Origin: Peptococcaceae bacterium
GTDB taxonomy: Bacteria; Bacillota; UBA994
Reading direction: 5' to 3'
Assembly: GCA_018334055.1 (NCBI GenBank)
Contig: JAGXSS010000037.1
Location: forward strand, 1 to 35,544
Length of the DNA stretch: 35,544 nt
Positions 24,951 to 33,612 of the stretch are shown piece after piece. Both the position numbers and the translations under genes were made by a program. Under the pieces are notes generated by a model, which saw nothing but the letters and a program-made list of their open reading frames with translations, had not been told where the DNA came from and did not search any database. Position 1 is the first letter of the stretch, and every line of letters starts with the position of its first letter.

Positions 24951-25895
24951 TTATTTACTGGCCTGTAATTTCTCAGCGAAGTCACCGAAAAACTTGTAGA
25001 GCGGATGCTCCGGATTGGAGGGCAGGCGGCCTGTCTCTTGATAGACCAGCGTAGCAAGTAAAAGTGTGGCGCTGACGACTGCCGGAAAAATCCGCGGCGC
25101 CGTCACCTGTGGCCCGTAGAAAATAAGGTCTGACCAGAACATTGTGGAGATAGCCTGTGCCGCCACGTTCATAGCTGAGAAACCCTCGCTTCCCCACATT
25201 TCCCGCGCTGACTTCCACATAAACGTGCCGTTGGAGCTGGCCAAGCCTGCCGGAACACCAAACTCCTCTTTAATTAAACGGTTAGCCACAGACGAGAAAG
25301 AGGTCGCCGGCAGATTCATCACTGAGGTATCGACCAGCACGCTAGGAAAAGTGTCCGTGCCAATCGCCTCCATCATTTTGCGGAAACTGGTCAGCCGGCC
25401 TTGCGGTGTAGGGTCGTTGTCGTCGTAAACCTGTACCACCACATGCTTTACGCCAAGCTCTTTTAGTTGGGTCACTTGCCCTGGAATGTCTTTGTCCCAT
25501 GGAGTGATGCTGTTGTAGAGCAATCTGTCCATTAACCCCAGCTCCGCCACATATCTAACACTGGCGATGCGGGGCTCCTGCACCCACATGTCAATGCCAA
25601 ACGGCTTGTCGCTGACGCTAACAAAAAAGTCTATATACCTTTTCATCTCCTCGGCAGTATTGGCCACCAAGGCCGTAATGGCGGGAAGGCCAGTCTGTTC
25701 GGAAAGCTCTTCCTGACGTTTGATGTAATCGATCGCTTTCGTTTTGTCAAATTTTCCCTCTTTGCGGCTTTCTAGCAACTTGTCACCCTTATGAAACATG
25801 GATGAAATCAGGAGAGGAGGATTATCTCCGGGCTGTCCGCCCACTCTCCACTGCCCTATTTGGCAGATTTTTTGCTCCTTCTGCAGCGTAAACAC
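24951..25895 (-). CDS. MtrH/MtxH-family methyltransferase (methyl-corrinoid to tetrahydrofolate)
   Basis: 314 residues from GTG 25895 behind AAAGGTG. It is a TIM-barrel protein like subunit H of methyl-tetrahydromethanopterin:CoM methyltransferase and its bacterial MtxH/MtgA relatives. Typical segments are IGQWRVGGQPGDNPPLLISSMFHKGDKL, DWVQ-like FGIDMWVQEPRIASVRYVAELG and LVDTSVMNLPATSFSS. Bacterial relatives transfer methyl groups between corrinoid protein and tetrahydrofolate. Its position between UroD copies and a corrinoid activator makes it the likely exit to the Wood-Ljungdahl methyl branch. It stops in TAA. Confidence 0.85.
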   Translation of the reverse strand: MFTLQKEQKICQIGQWRVGGQPGDNPPLLISSMFHKGDKLLESRKEGKFDKTKAIDYIKRQEELSEQTGLPAITALVANTAEEMKRYIDFFVSVSDKPFGIDMWVQEPRIASVRYVAELGLMDRLLYNSITPWDKDIPGQVTQLKELGVKHVVVQVYDDNDPTPQGRLTSFRKMMEAIGTDTFPSVLVDTSVMNLPATSFSSVANRLIKEEFGVPAGLASSNGTFMWKSAREMWGSEGFSAMNVAAQAISTMFWSDLIFYGPQVTAPRIFPAVVSATLLLATLVYQETGRLPSNPEHPLYKFFGDFAEKLQASK

Positions 25896-25912
25896 GGTTT
25901 TTCACACCTTTC

Positions 25913-27853
25913 TTATGGTATATTTTCCAAAATATGCTGAATACTAGGGAACCTATCCTTGCTGTGCGGGAAAGCCATGGCCGCAATAAATTGTTCTAGG
26001 AAATCAGACTCGGTGGCCGTCTCCACAAATTCTACAAACCCGGCGACCTCCCTAGCCTCCTGACGTTTAGCCAAGCTGAGCAGTGCCAGTTTGGCGCCAT
26101 CGCCGGCAGCGTTACCCACTGCCTGGACATGATCAAAGTCACAATCCGGAAACATACCCATGACCATGGCGCTTTCCTTGTTGATATAGCTACCAAAAGC
26201 GCCAGCCAAGGTAACGCTGGCAGGTTTACTCACGCCCAGCTTTTGCATTAAGTACCTAGCGCCCACATAAAGTGCCGCCTTGGCCAGCAACACAGCATGG
26301 ACATCCTTCTGCGTGACCGTGATATCTTGCCCGATAGAGGAATCACCCGCGTAGCAGAGCACGTATTCCATTTTGCCGTCTGCGCCCCTCCGTACTCTGG
26401 AGGCGGAAGCTTCCTTGTTAAAGCGTCCACTGCTGGAAATAATCCCCGCTTTGAACATTTCCGCAATGACATCAATGATGCCGGAACCACATATGCCCCT
26501 GGCGATAGGTTCATCGCCTGTTTCGTACCAGTCGTCCTGGCCGATGATTTTAATCTTCGGCTCTTTGTCTCCCGGAGCAATCTTCACGCGTTCGATGGCC
26601 CCTGGCGCCGCGCGCATGCCAAATTTGATTTGCGCTCCCTCCAGTGCCGGTCCAGTGGCGCAAGAAGTGCATAGCAGGCGCTCCCGGTTGCCGAAGTTAA
26701 TTTCCCCATTGGTGCCAATGTCGATAATTAGCATCATACGATCCTGTTTATGGGGCTCTTCAGCGATCAGGACTCCCATGTTGTCCGGACCAACAAACCC
26801 GGCCGCCACCGGCAAAGTATGGACAAAAGCACCCTTGCCAATCTGAATTCCCAGATCTCTGGCCTTAAAATTCATGCTCGTCTTAAAAACCGGGGCAAAC
26901 GGTGCCCTCCCCATGAACTTTGGATCAATCCTTAGCAGGATATGGTGCATCACGGTATTGAGCACCAAGACCATGTCCACCACATCCACGCGGGTGATAC
27001 CCGCCATTTCCGTCAGCCGCTCCACTAGGGTATTCACACCGTCGATGATGGCCATGCTTAGCTTTTCCAGACCATCCTCGTTCATCATACCGTAGGTAAT
27101 GCGAGAAAGGACGTCCTCACCATAGCGGATTTGCGGGTTCATCAGCGAAGTTGTGTGAGGGACCTCGCCGGTTTTGAGGTTACATAGATAGGCCACCACA
27201 GTAGTAGTGCCTACATCAATGGCAATTCCCCACAGTTCATCCCAGTGACCCGGAGTGACTTTAATGATTTCTTTCCCTTCCCAGACCGTCACCGTCACTT
27301 TCCATTGTTCAGAGCGGACAGCTACCGGCAGGCTTTGCAGCACCGTGTAGTCGATGCGCAAATCTACCGGTAGGCCGTATTTTGCGGCCAGTCCCGCCTG
27401 GAGGCGCGCATAGTCGTCAGTCTGGTCATCAAGCGTTGCCGGATCCATCTCAAGATAGTAGTTTCTTGCCGCCGGGTTCAGTTCAAAAATCCGCTCCCTA
27501 CCAGTCTCTAAAATAACCTGTTTGGCGCCACGCGACTCCTCCGGCACAAACACCAAGACATCGCCCCGTACGCCGGCACAACAACATAGACGATAGTTGT
27601 CAGCCAGCTCTTGAGCCTTTAAGAAGGCCTTTTCTTCTTCCATCAGGGGGGACAAATGCGTCACCCGCGAGTCGATAGCAGCCTTCTGAAAAACACCCTC
27701 CTCAACTTTTATTTTGCATTTACCGCAAACCCTAGCTCCTCCGCAAGGGGCCTCAATGTCCACGCCTAACTCCCGTGCCGCCTCCAGCAAGGTTTTCCCT
27801 TCCGCAACCGATCCTCGCCGACCGGATGGTTGAAAGATAACGGTATGTTCCAC
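25913..27853 (-). CDS. Reductive activator of corrinoid enzymes (2Fe-2S + ASKHA ATPase, RACE/RamA-like)
   Basis: 646 residues from GTG 27853 (GGAGG six bases upstream). The N-terminal 2Fe-2S ferredoxin domain has Cys37, Cys43, Cys46 and Cys91 (IEAPCGGARVCGKCK ... YRLCCCAG). A linker follows, then the ASKHA-type ATPase: GIAIDVGTTTVVAYLC (phosphate 1), LIIDIGTNGEINFG and VTLAGAFGSYI. Such proteins use ATP to reduce inactive Co(II) corrinoids to Co(I). It has the standard domain order, in contrast to the paralogue at 29090-32527, with which it shares FQPSGRRG at the N-terminus. Confidence 0.9.
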   Translation of the reverse strand: MEHTVIFQPSGRRGSVAEGKTLLEAARELGVDIEAPCGGARVCGKCKIKVEEGVFQKAAIDSRVTHLSPLMEEEKAFLKAQELADNYRLCCCAGVRGDVLVFVPEESRGAKQVILETGRERIFELNPAARNYYLEMDPATLDDQTDDYARLQAGLAAKYGLPVDLRIDYTVLQSLPVAVRSEQWKVTVTVWEGKEIIKVTPGHWDELWGIAIDVGTTTVVAYLCNLKTGEVPHTTSLMNPQIRYGEDVLSRITYGMMNEDGLEKLSMAIIDGVNTLVERLTEMAGITRVDVVDMVLVLNTVMHHILLRIDPKFMGRAPFAPVFKTSMNFKARDLGIQIGKGAFVHTLPVAAGFVGPDNMGVLIAEEPHKQDRMMLIIDIGTNGEINFGNRERLLCTSCATGPALEGAQIKFGMRAAPGAIERVKIAPGDKEPKIKIIGQDDWYETGDEPIARGICGSGIIDVIAEMFKAGIISSSGRFNKEASASRVRRGADGKMEYVLCYAGDSSIGQDITVTQKDVHAVLLAKAALYVGARYLMQKLGVSKPASVTLAGAFGSYINKESAMVMGMFPDCDFDHVQAVGNAAGDGAKLALLSLAKRQEAREVAGFVEFVETATESDFLEQFIAAMAFPHSKDRFPSIQHILENIP

Positions 27854-27915
27854 AATAGGCCTCCTTGCCCACAAGCCTGGCGCGGATGTTCAGGCAATTT
27901 CTACGTGCCTATCCT

Positions 27916-28950
27916 CTAAAGCTTCCCATACTTTCTCGTCGCTGCCACCAGTGCCTCCATATTCTCTTTGGTCGCCGTGGGCCATAAGTCACAGCCCGGC
28001 CATACGGCATTGACGCCATCGGCGATAGCCTGCTTTACGGCACTGTCCACATCCTCGGGCTTTCCTTTCACCATCAAGGAGTAGGTATCAATATTTCCAT
28101 AGATGTGCACATCTGGGCCCACCTTCTTCCGACTTTCGGCCAGATGGTTTTTTTGCTCTACGCTGATCGCATCAGCGCCACAGATCGCCATCTGCTCAGT
28201 AATACCGTCCGTATCACCACATATGTGCAAAACCCTTGGCGACGGCACAGCGGCAATGATTCGTTCCAGATGAGGCCGTACTACGGTTCGAAACATGCTT
28301 GGGCTTAATATATCTCCTCCCGCGGCCATTTCATGGATAGTTATATAATCAGCTCCGGCTTCTCTATAAATTCTGGCCGTTTCGATTTCAACTTCATCTA
28401 GGATGTCCAGCAACTTATGAACTAGCGCTGGCTTCTTATAGGCTAGCTTGGCCATATTGCCGGGATTGGTGATCTGCCCGGCCAAGGTATAAGGGCCTAG
28501 AATTACGGCTCCTACAGCTATATCTTTGCCTACTTCCTTTTTCAGGAGACGAATTGCTTCTGCCACTACAGGTATCCTTCCTGCCCTAGCTAAATCCGCA
28601 GGAACCTCGACCTTTAGGTCCTCGATATGCTCCGCTAAGTGTTGTTTGATGGTGGGGTAAACAACATCATCCCGTTGCGGGTAAAAATTAACCTCGCAAC
28701 CCAAGGCTTCGGGTTCGACTCCAAAATCAAAAGGAACGACAGCGCACTCAAAGCCAAACACTTGAAACGTAGTGGCGGCCGCTTGCGCCATTTTGCGCGC
28801 GTCCGCATGGATGTCTACAAATCTTAAGCCGCATTTGTTAAGCCCGGTAACCGTTATGTTCCCAAGACCACTGAAAACAGGAAGACGATCTATTTCTTCT
28901 TTCCTAAAAAGCCTTAGCACTCGTTCGCGAGAGTTAAGTTCTGCTTTCAT
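27916..28950 (-). CDS. MtbA-like methyltransferase (UroD fold), copy 3
   Basis: 344 residues from ATG 28950 behind GGAAGGGG; an upstream ATG at 28968 overlaps that ribosome site. Ligands His242 and Cys244 (LHICGD) and Cys320 (WPGCDLWPTA). It is very similar to copy 2, so the two probably arose by duplication and may serve different corrinoid proteins. It lies between the two activator genes. Ends in TAG with another TAG four codons later. Confidence 0.83.
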   Translation of the reverse strand: MKAELNSRERVLRLFRKEEIDRLPVFSGLGNITVTGLNKCGLRFVDIHADARKMAQAAATTFQVFGFECAVVPFDFGVEPEALGCEVNFYPQRDDVVYPTIKQHLAEHIEDLKVEVPADLARAGRIPVVAEAIRLLKKEVGKDIAVGAVILGPYTLAGQITNPGNMAKLAYKKPALVHKLLDILDEVEIETARIYREAGADYITIHEMAAGGDILSPSMFRTVVRPHLERIIAAVPSPRVLHICGDTDGITEQMAICGADAISVEQKNHLAESRKKVGPDVHIYGNIDTYSLMVKGKPEDVDSAVKQAIADGVNAVWPGCDLWPTATKENMEALVAATRKYGKL

Positions 28951-29025
28951 CTTTCCCCTTCCTTCCATTTTTTCATCGCCCCATCTGCGCTCCTACTTGC
29001 CCTTCTAAGGTCCCGTCGGTCAGTT

Positions 29026-29077
29026 ATCGCACCCTGTGAGGAACGTTTCCCCGTGTTCCTTGCCCACAGGGTGCGAT
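29026..29077 (-). terminator. Long nested hairpin between the activator-flavoprotein and UroD copy 3
   Basis: A perfect 13-base inverted repeat (29026-29038 and 29065-29077, ATCGCACCCTGTG and complement) encloses a second stem AGGAAC / GTTCCT. No T tract follows, so it may be an mRNA-stabilising or processing element, or an attenuator, not a simple terminator. Confidence 0.5.
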
Positions 29078-29089
29078 ACTGCCTTCAGC

Positions 29090-32000
29090 CTATTTCGCAG
29101 CTTTACCAGGAAGAAGGTTTTCTATATGAGGAAACTTATCCTTCATATGAGGCAGCCACATGGCTTCCGAAAAAACCTTGTCAAAATCTGGTTCTACGGT
29201 TAATTCCACATATTCCACTTGTCTTGCCATAATATCAGCTTCTACTCTTTTATCCACGTTGAGCAGGGCTACACGAGCCCCATCGCCTGCCGCATTACCC
29301 ACAGAATAGATATTCTCTAATTCGCAACTGGGGAAAAGCCCAAGGACAGCGGCAGATTTCTTGTCAATGTAACTGCCGAAAGCTCCTGCCAAGATGACCT
29401 TGTCTACTTTGTCCACGCCTAAACGACGCATCATCAGTTTGGCGCCAGCATACATCGCCCCTTTAGCCAGCTGGATATTCCTAACATCATCCTGGCAAAC
29501 TACAATATCCTCTCCAATGGAGGTTTCCTTTGCCCAGGCAATTACGAACTCTGCGCCGCCTTCATCAATACGGAAACGAGGGTGCTGTAGGTCCTTCTTA
29601 AAACGACCGGTTCGGTCTATAATGCCTGCCATAAACAATTGCGGCACTACATCAATTATGGCCGAACCACAGATTCCATTAGCCCCTATATTGTCCACCT
29701 CTGTATTCCACTCATGCCTCTCGATCACCTTGAAGCGCACCTCTTTGGTCTCAGGGTCTATCTCTATCTTTTCGATAGCGCCCGGCGCGGCACGGCACCC
29801 AAACCTGATCTCCGCCCCCTCAAACGCCGGGCCTGTGGCGCAAGATGAAGAAATAAGCTTTTTCCGGTTGCCGAGGATTAACTCCCCATTTGTGCCAATG
29901 TCAATGATCAGCTCAATAGCATCTTGCTCATAAGGCTTCTCGGCAAGGAGCACCCCTACATTGTCAGCGCCAACGAAACCAGCCTCGATGGGAAGGACAT
30001 GAATATAGGCCCCCGGAGCTATCTTGACACCTAAGTCACGGCACTCCACAACCGCCGCTGTTTCGGCAAACTGGCTGCAGTTTAGGCACCGCTTGGATTC
30101 TTCAGCAGCTATTTCCTCCCTGGAATCCCCAGCAGAGCCCTTTCCCTGCTCCAGTTCAAGCAGTGGCACAACCCTTCTGGCTACCTTCTCCAGCCCCGTC
30201 TTAGGAACATTTTCCACTCTCTTAAGTGGGGCGGGCCGGCCTCTTTTTAAATCTACCCCTTCAAGATGAAGCCCTATGGAGATGGCTGCTTGCTGCCCGG
30301 CGGCAATAGATTTTATAACATTGGAGGCGCCTAAAGCCACATCACCACCGGCAAAAATCCCTTCCATACTTGTCTGTAAGGTCTCGGGGTCAACAGAGAT
30401 GGTTCCTTGGCTAGTGTATTCGAGCCCCGCTGGCAGCGTTGCTTTATCCACTACCTGGCCGATGGCCACGATTACATGACTGACATCTAGATTAAACTCC
30501 GACCCTTTGATGGGGATGGGACGCTGTCTACCGCTATCATCAGGTTCACCTAACTCCGTGCGCACACATTGAAGGCCGATAACCTGACCGTCTTTGGCTA
30601 ATATCTTGACTGGTGCCGCCAGAAGATGCAGCTTTACACCTTCCCGCTCAGCCTCCTCCACCTCGGTCATTATAGCTGGCATTTCAGCACGGGAGCGCCG
30701 GTAGATAAGCACAACCTCGTCTGCCCCCAGGCGCTTGGCTACCCTAGCGGCATCTACGGCAGCATTGCCGCCACCGATCACGGCAACGCGTTTCTTAAGC
30801 TCCACGTTTTCTCCGGAATTTACCTTCCTCAGCAAATCAAGGGCGCAAATTACCCCGCTAGCCTCCTCATTAGGAATAGACATCTTTTGGGGTATCCCGG
30901 CGCCGGTAGCGAGGAAAACAGCCTTATAGCCCTGGTCAAAAAGGCTCTTAACATCTTTTTGTGGGCTGCTCGTCTTTATCTCCACACCTAGCTCTTCAAT
31001 GAAGTTAATCTCGTTATCCAGCATCCCCTTAGGCAGGCGGTAATCAGGAATACCATAGCGCAACAGGCCGCCAGCCTTAGCGGCAGCCTCAAAAACGGTA
31101 ACTGGGCATCCCTTTCTGATCAGGTCATAGGCGCAAGCCAAACCTGCTGGACCGGAGCCGATAATAGCTACTCGGTCTTCCCTTTTCTTCACCACGGGGG
31201 TGGCCTTTGCTCTGCCCGCTCCCAGCTCATACTCAGCCAAGAAACGGTGTGTGGAGCAGATGGACAGCGGCTCGTCAAGCTGCCCTCTTTCACACTCTAC
31301 CTCACAAGGATAGGTACAAACATAGCCGCAGACCCCAGAAAAGGGCATGGCTCTCCTTACCAGCTCAAGGGCTTCACTAAATTTGCCTTGGGCCGTAAGG
31401 TAGAGAAAGTCTTGACCATTAACGCCGGCCGGACAGGCAACTTGGCAAGGCGGATAGCCACCTTTATCAGCAGCCTCAGCCTCCGGAGGAACCTTAAGGC
31501 CAAGCTCACGAGCCTTAAGGTCTAAGGAATGGTGGATGGCTGGAGGGAAAGGACTCATGCCAATATACAAGGGATCAATATTTAGGAAAAGATGGTGCAT
31601 ACAAGTATTGCCCACTATCACCATGTCCACAATATCCTCGCGCTTTATGCCTGCCTGTTCCGCCGCTTCCCCGGCGATTTCATTGAGCCCGTCAATAATG
31701 GCCTTGTTCATATGCTCAAGACCATCTTTATTGCTCATATGGTAGGTAATGCGCGACATGACATCTTCACCGTAAATCACCTGTGGATTCATCATAGAAG
31801 CAGTTGTTACCACTGTACCATCGGTAAGATCGCAAAGATACCCAGCCACCGTGGTGCTGCCTACGTCTACTGCCAGACCATAGCATCTTTTAGTTACTTG
31901 TCCGGCATCTACCTTGATAACCTCTTTATCCTTCCATACCGAGATAGTTACCTTCCAGTTACCCTCACGCACCACATTTTGTAAACTTATGAGCGCTTGA

Positions 32001-32527
32001 TAGTCAATGGTGAGATTGCTTAAGCCAAATTTCTTTTCCAGTTCATCCTGCAAACGCTCCCAATCGCCTAAAGTATCATGCAAGGTAGCTTTCACTAACT
32101 CCACATAGTACTTCTTCACTGCTGGCTTTAACTCGATGTCCATCGCTCTTGCCGGTTTACGCACAACTTGCTTTCTTATCCGGCTCTCCTCAGGGATGAA
32201 CACCACAATATCACCATGTACTTGCGTTTGGCAAGCCAGCCGATAGCCCCCACGTTCTTGCTGCAGATTAAAAAATTTCTTTTCTACTTCTCCCACTGGC
32301 GAGACATGGTCTCGCCCCGACTGAATACCATATTTCTCAAAATACCCCTCTTCAATCCTAACCTTACATTTGCCGCAGGTAGCCTGCTCACCGCAGATAC
32401 CTTCTATATCCACACCCAACGCTACTGACGCCTGCTTAATCGTTTTCCCTTTGTCAACATAGCCTCTGCGGCCGGATGGTTGAAAGATAATCCTATGCCT
32501 ATTACCAATATTTTCCTTTTCTGACAT
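29090..32527 (-). CDS. Corrinoid activator (RACE) with an inserted GltD-like flavoprotein domain
   Basis: 1145 residues from ATG 32527 with GGAGG upstream. Residues 1-110 form a 2Fe-2S domain (Cys45, Cys51, Cys54, Cys99). About 110-345 is the first part of the RACE ASKHA domain, with AVDVGSTTVAGYLC, up to KARELGLKV. Residues about 347-827 are a complete GltD/NADPH-dependent oxidoreductase: iron-sulfur cysteines (CQVACPAG; VCGYVCTYPCEVEC), FAD motif GSGPAG (457-462), NADPH motif GGGNAA (585-590), GGDV (728) and CLNC (814-817). From about 828 the ASKHA domain resumes (CRDLGVKIAPGAYIHVLP) to the end with DIGTNGELILG and LAGAFGSYI. The product would draw NAD(P)H electrons into corrinoid reactivation (inference). 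There is no frameshift. Ends in TAG. Confidence 0.9.
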   Translation of the reverse strand: MSEKENIGNRHRIIFQPSGRRGYVDKGKTIKQASVALGVDIEGICGEQATCGKCKVRIEEGYFEKYGIQSGRDHVSPVGEVEKKFFNLQQERGGYRLACQTQVHGDIVVFIPEESRIRKQVVRKPARAMDIELKPAVKKYYVELVKATLHDTLGDWERLQDELEKKFGLSNLTIDYQALISLQNVVREGNWKVTISVWKDKEVIKVDAGQVTKRCYGLAVDVGSTTVAGYLCDLTDGTVVTTASMMNPQVIYGEDVMSRITYHMSNKDGLEHMNKAIIDGLNEIAGEAAEQAGIKREDIVDMVIVGNTCMHHLFLNIDPLYIGMSPFPPAIHHSLDLKARELGLKVPPEAEAADKGGYPPCQVACPAGVNGQDFLYLTAQGKFSEALELVRRAMPFSGVCGYVCTYPCEVECERGQLDEPLSICSTHRFLAEYELGAGRAKATPVVKKREDRVAIIGSGPAGLACAYDLIRKGCPVTVFEAAAKAGGLLRYGIPDYRLPKGMLDNEINFIEELGVEIKTSSPQKDVKSLFDQGYKAVFLATGAGIPQKMSIPNEEASGVICALDLLRKVNSGENVELKKRVAVIGGGNAAVDAARVAKRLGADEVVLIYRRSRAEMPAIMTEVEEAEREGVKLHLLAAPVKILAKDGQVIGLQCVRTELGEPDDSGRQRPIPIKGSEFNLDVSHVIVAIGQVVDKATLPAGLEYTSQGTISVDPETLQTSMEGIFAGGDVALGASNVIKSIAAGQQAAISIGLHLEGVDLKRGRPAPLKRVENVPKTGLEKVARRVVPLLELEQGKGSAGDSREEIAAEESKRCLNCSQFAETAAVVECRDLGVKIAPGAYIHVLPIEAGFVGADNVGVLLAEKPYEQDAIELIIDIGTNGELILGNRKKLISSSCATGPAFEGAEIRFGCRAAPGAIEKIEIDPETKEVRFKVIERHEWNTEVDNIGANGICGSAIIDVVPQLFMAGIIDRTGRFKKDLQHPRFRIDEGGAEFVIAWAKETSIGEDIVVCQDDVRNIQLAKGAMYAGAKLMMRRLGVDKVDKVILAGAFGSYIDKKSAAVLGLFPSCELENIYSVGNAAGDGARVALLNVDKRVEADIMARQVEYVELTVEPDFDKVFSEAMWLPHMKDKFPHIENLLPGKAAK

Positions 32528-32576
32528 AGTTCCTCCTCCTCTTGATTAACGTTATGCTCTCAGAAAATCACATCTA

Positions 32577-33260
32577 TTATTCTGCCGCAGCCTCTTCTTT
32601 CCTGAGCATTTCAATTAGCTTCATCGCCTCATCGACCGCCGTACCAGCGCTCTCAGCATAGCCATCGGCACCATATTTTTTAGCTACATCCAGGTTTATC
32701 GGGGCTCCACCTAGCATAATGCGACATTTGGGATTTTTCGCTCTAATCATTTCAATAGCTTTAGGCATACCCAACATACTGGTTGTCATCATCGCCGACA
32801 TAGCCACGATATCGGAACCGGTCTTTAGTTGCTCCTCAACAAACTTTTCAAGGGGCACATCTTTACCTAGGTCATAGACATTCCAGCCGGCAACGTCAAA
32901 CATCATCTTAATCAAGTTTTTGCCGATGTCGTGAACATCACCCTCCACAACACCAATGACCACTGTCCCTGACACTTTTGCTTTTCTTCCAGAGGCTACA
33001 ATAGCCGGCTTTAGAATGTCCAACCCAGCATACAAGGCATCAGCGCACATCAGCATCTCCGGGACAAAATACTCCTTTTTGTTATACATCTCGCCTACCT
33101 CTAGCATTCCAGCGGCCAAACCGTCCATTGTGGCTACATAGGGGTCTACGCCTTCATTTATGGCGGCATGACATAACTCCCTAACCTTGTCTTCGTCAAA
33201 GTTTATCACCGCATCTTGAAGTCCCTTCAGTATCTCCTTGGTCCTTTCTTCTGTCGCCAT
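32577..33260 (-). CDS. Methyltransferase corrinoid protein (MttC/MtmC-like), first operon gene
   Basis: 227 residues from ATG 33260 behind AAGGAGG. It has a cap domain, then the B12-binding domain with EGDVHDIGKN (His110), MSAMMTTSML and LGGAPINLDVAKKYGADGYAESA. It is more distant from MttC, MtmC and MtbC than they are from one another (for example MTTSML in place of MTTTM). No substrate-specific B protein lies beside it, so its methyl donor is unclear; glycine betaine or another methylated amine is possible. It may serve the adjacent activator, UroD copies and MtxH as a general carrier. Confidence 0.88.
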   Translation of the reverse strand: MATEERTKEILKGLQDAVINFDEDKVRELCHAAINEGVDPYVATMDGLAAGMLEVGEMYNKKEYFVPEMLMCADALYAGLDILKPAIVASGRKAKVSGTVVIGVVEGDVHDIGKNLIKMMFDVAGWNVYDLGKDVPLEKFVEEQLKTGSDIVAMSAMMTTSMLGMPKAIEMIRAKNPKCRIMLGGAPINLDVAKKYGADGYAESAGTAVDEAMKLIEMLRKEEAAAE

Positions 33261-33302
33261 CAATTTTTCCTCCTTTATCGTTCTTGAATCTGCTTGAACC
33301 GC

Positions 33303-33341
33303 TTAAAATAGTCCCTTTCTTTTGGCCTACTATTCCGGCAT
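33303..33341 (-). CDS. Candidate leader peptide with two adjacent UAG codons
   Basis: ATG 33341 has AAGGAGG with ideal 7-base spacing, and reads M-P-E-UAG-UAG-A-K-R-K-G-L-F-TAA (33303). The two UAGs are at 33332-33327. With tRNA-Pyl charged the peptide would be 12 residues; without it, translation stops after three. A second frame (ATG 33344, 23 codons, M-I-C-R-N...) overlaps but its start is only two bases from the ribosome site. The ribosome site lies partly in a CCTTGC / GCAAGG stem (33375-33380 and 33352-33357). It precedes the first operon gene by about 40 bases. No downstream terminator was found, so a regulatory mechanism is hypothetical. Confidence 0.35.
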
Positions 33342-33447
33342 ATCATAACCTCCTTGCACAATTTAATTCGCGAAGCAAGGATCGGACAGCTTTAGCCAAG
33401 ACCCAAAACCAAGCTTGATTTCACAGCCAGAAGTTAGTATTTATGGA

Positions 33448-33478
33448 AGCAAAATTTTTATCTAAAAAAAATTTTGCT
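33448..33478 (-). repeat. A/T-rich perfect inverted repeat in the operon leader
   Basis: AGCAAAATTTTT (33448-33459) and its complement (33467-33478) with a 7-base loop. It lies about 40 bases after the inferred transcription start, between promoter and leader peptide. It may be a regulator site or an RNA hairpin. The rest of this 350-base intergenic region holds the promoter and the leader described separately. Confidence 0.5.
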
Positions 33479-33516
33479 GCTACTAAATAAGAAAAAACAA
33501 TACCCCTGCATGCCAA

Positions 33517-33545
33517 ATTATATCAAAAAAAAAAAGATTACACAA
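33517..33545 (-). promoter_or_regulatory. Sigma-70 promoter of the methyl-transfer operon
   Basis: Minus strand TTGTGT (33545-33540), 17 bases containing eleven T, then a perfect TATAAT (33522-33517). It is the best sigma-70 promoter seen in the window and precedes the first operon gene with a leader of about 250 bases. Confidence 0.6.
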
Positions 33546-33612
33546 GAGCGCCTTCCTGAAAATTTTTCAATATTCTAAATCCTCAATTGCCTATACTGCA
33601 GCCTCCATAAGT

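Noticed and set aside
29023-29092. Pyl read-through tail of the activator-flavoprotein after TAG 29090
   Set aside because: The downstream codons coincide with the long intergenic hairpin and do not look like protein.
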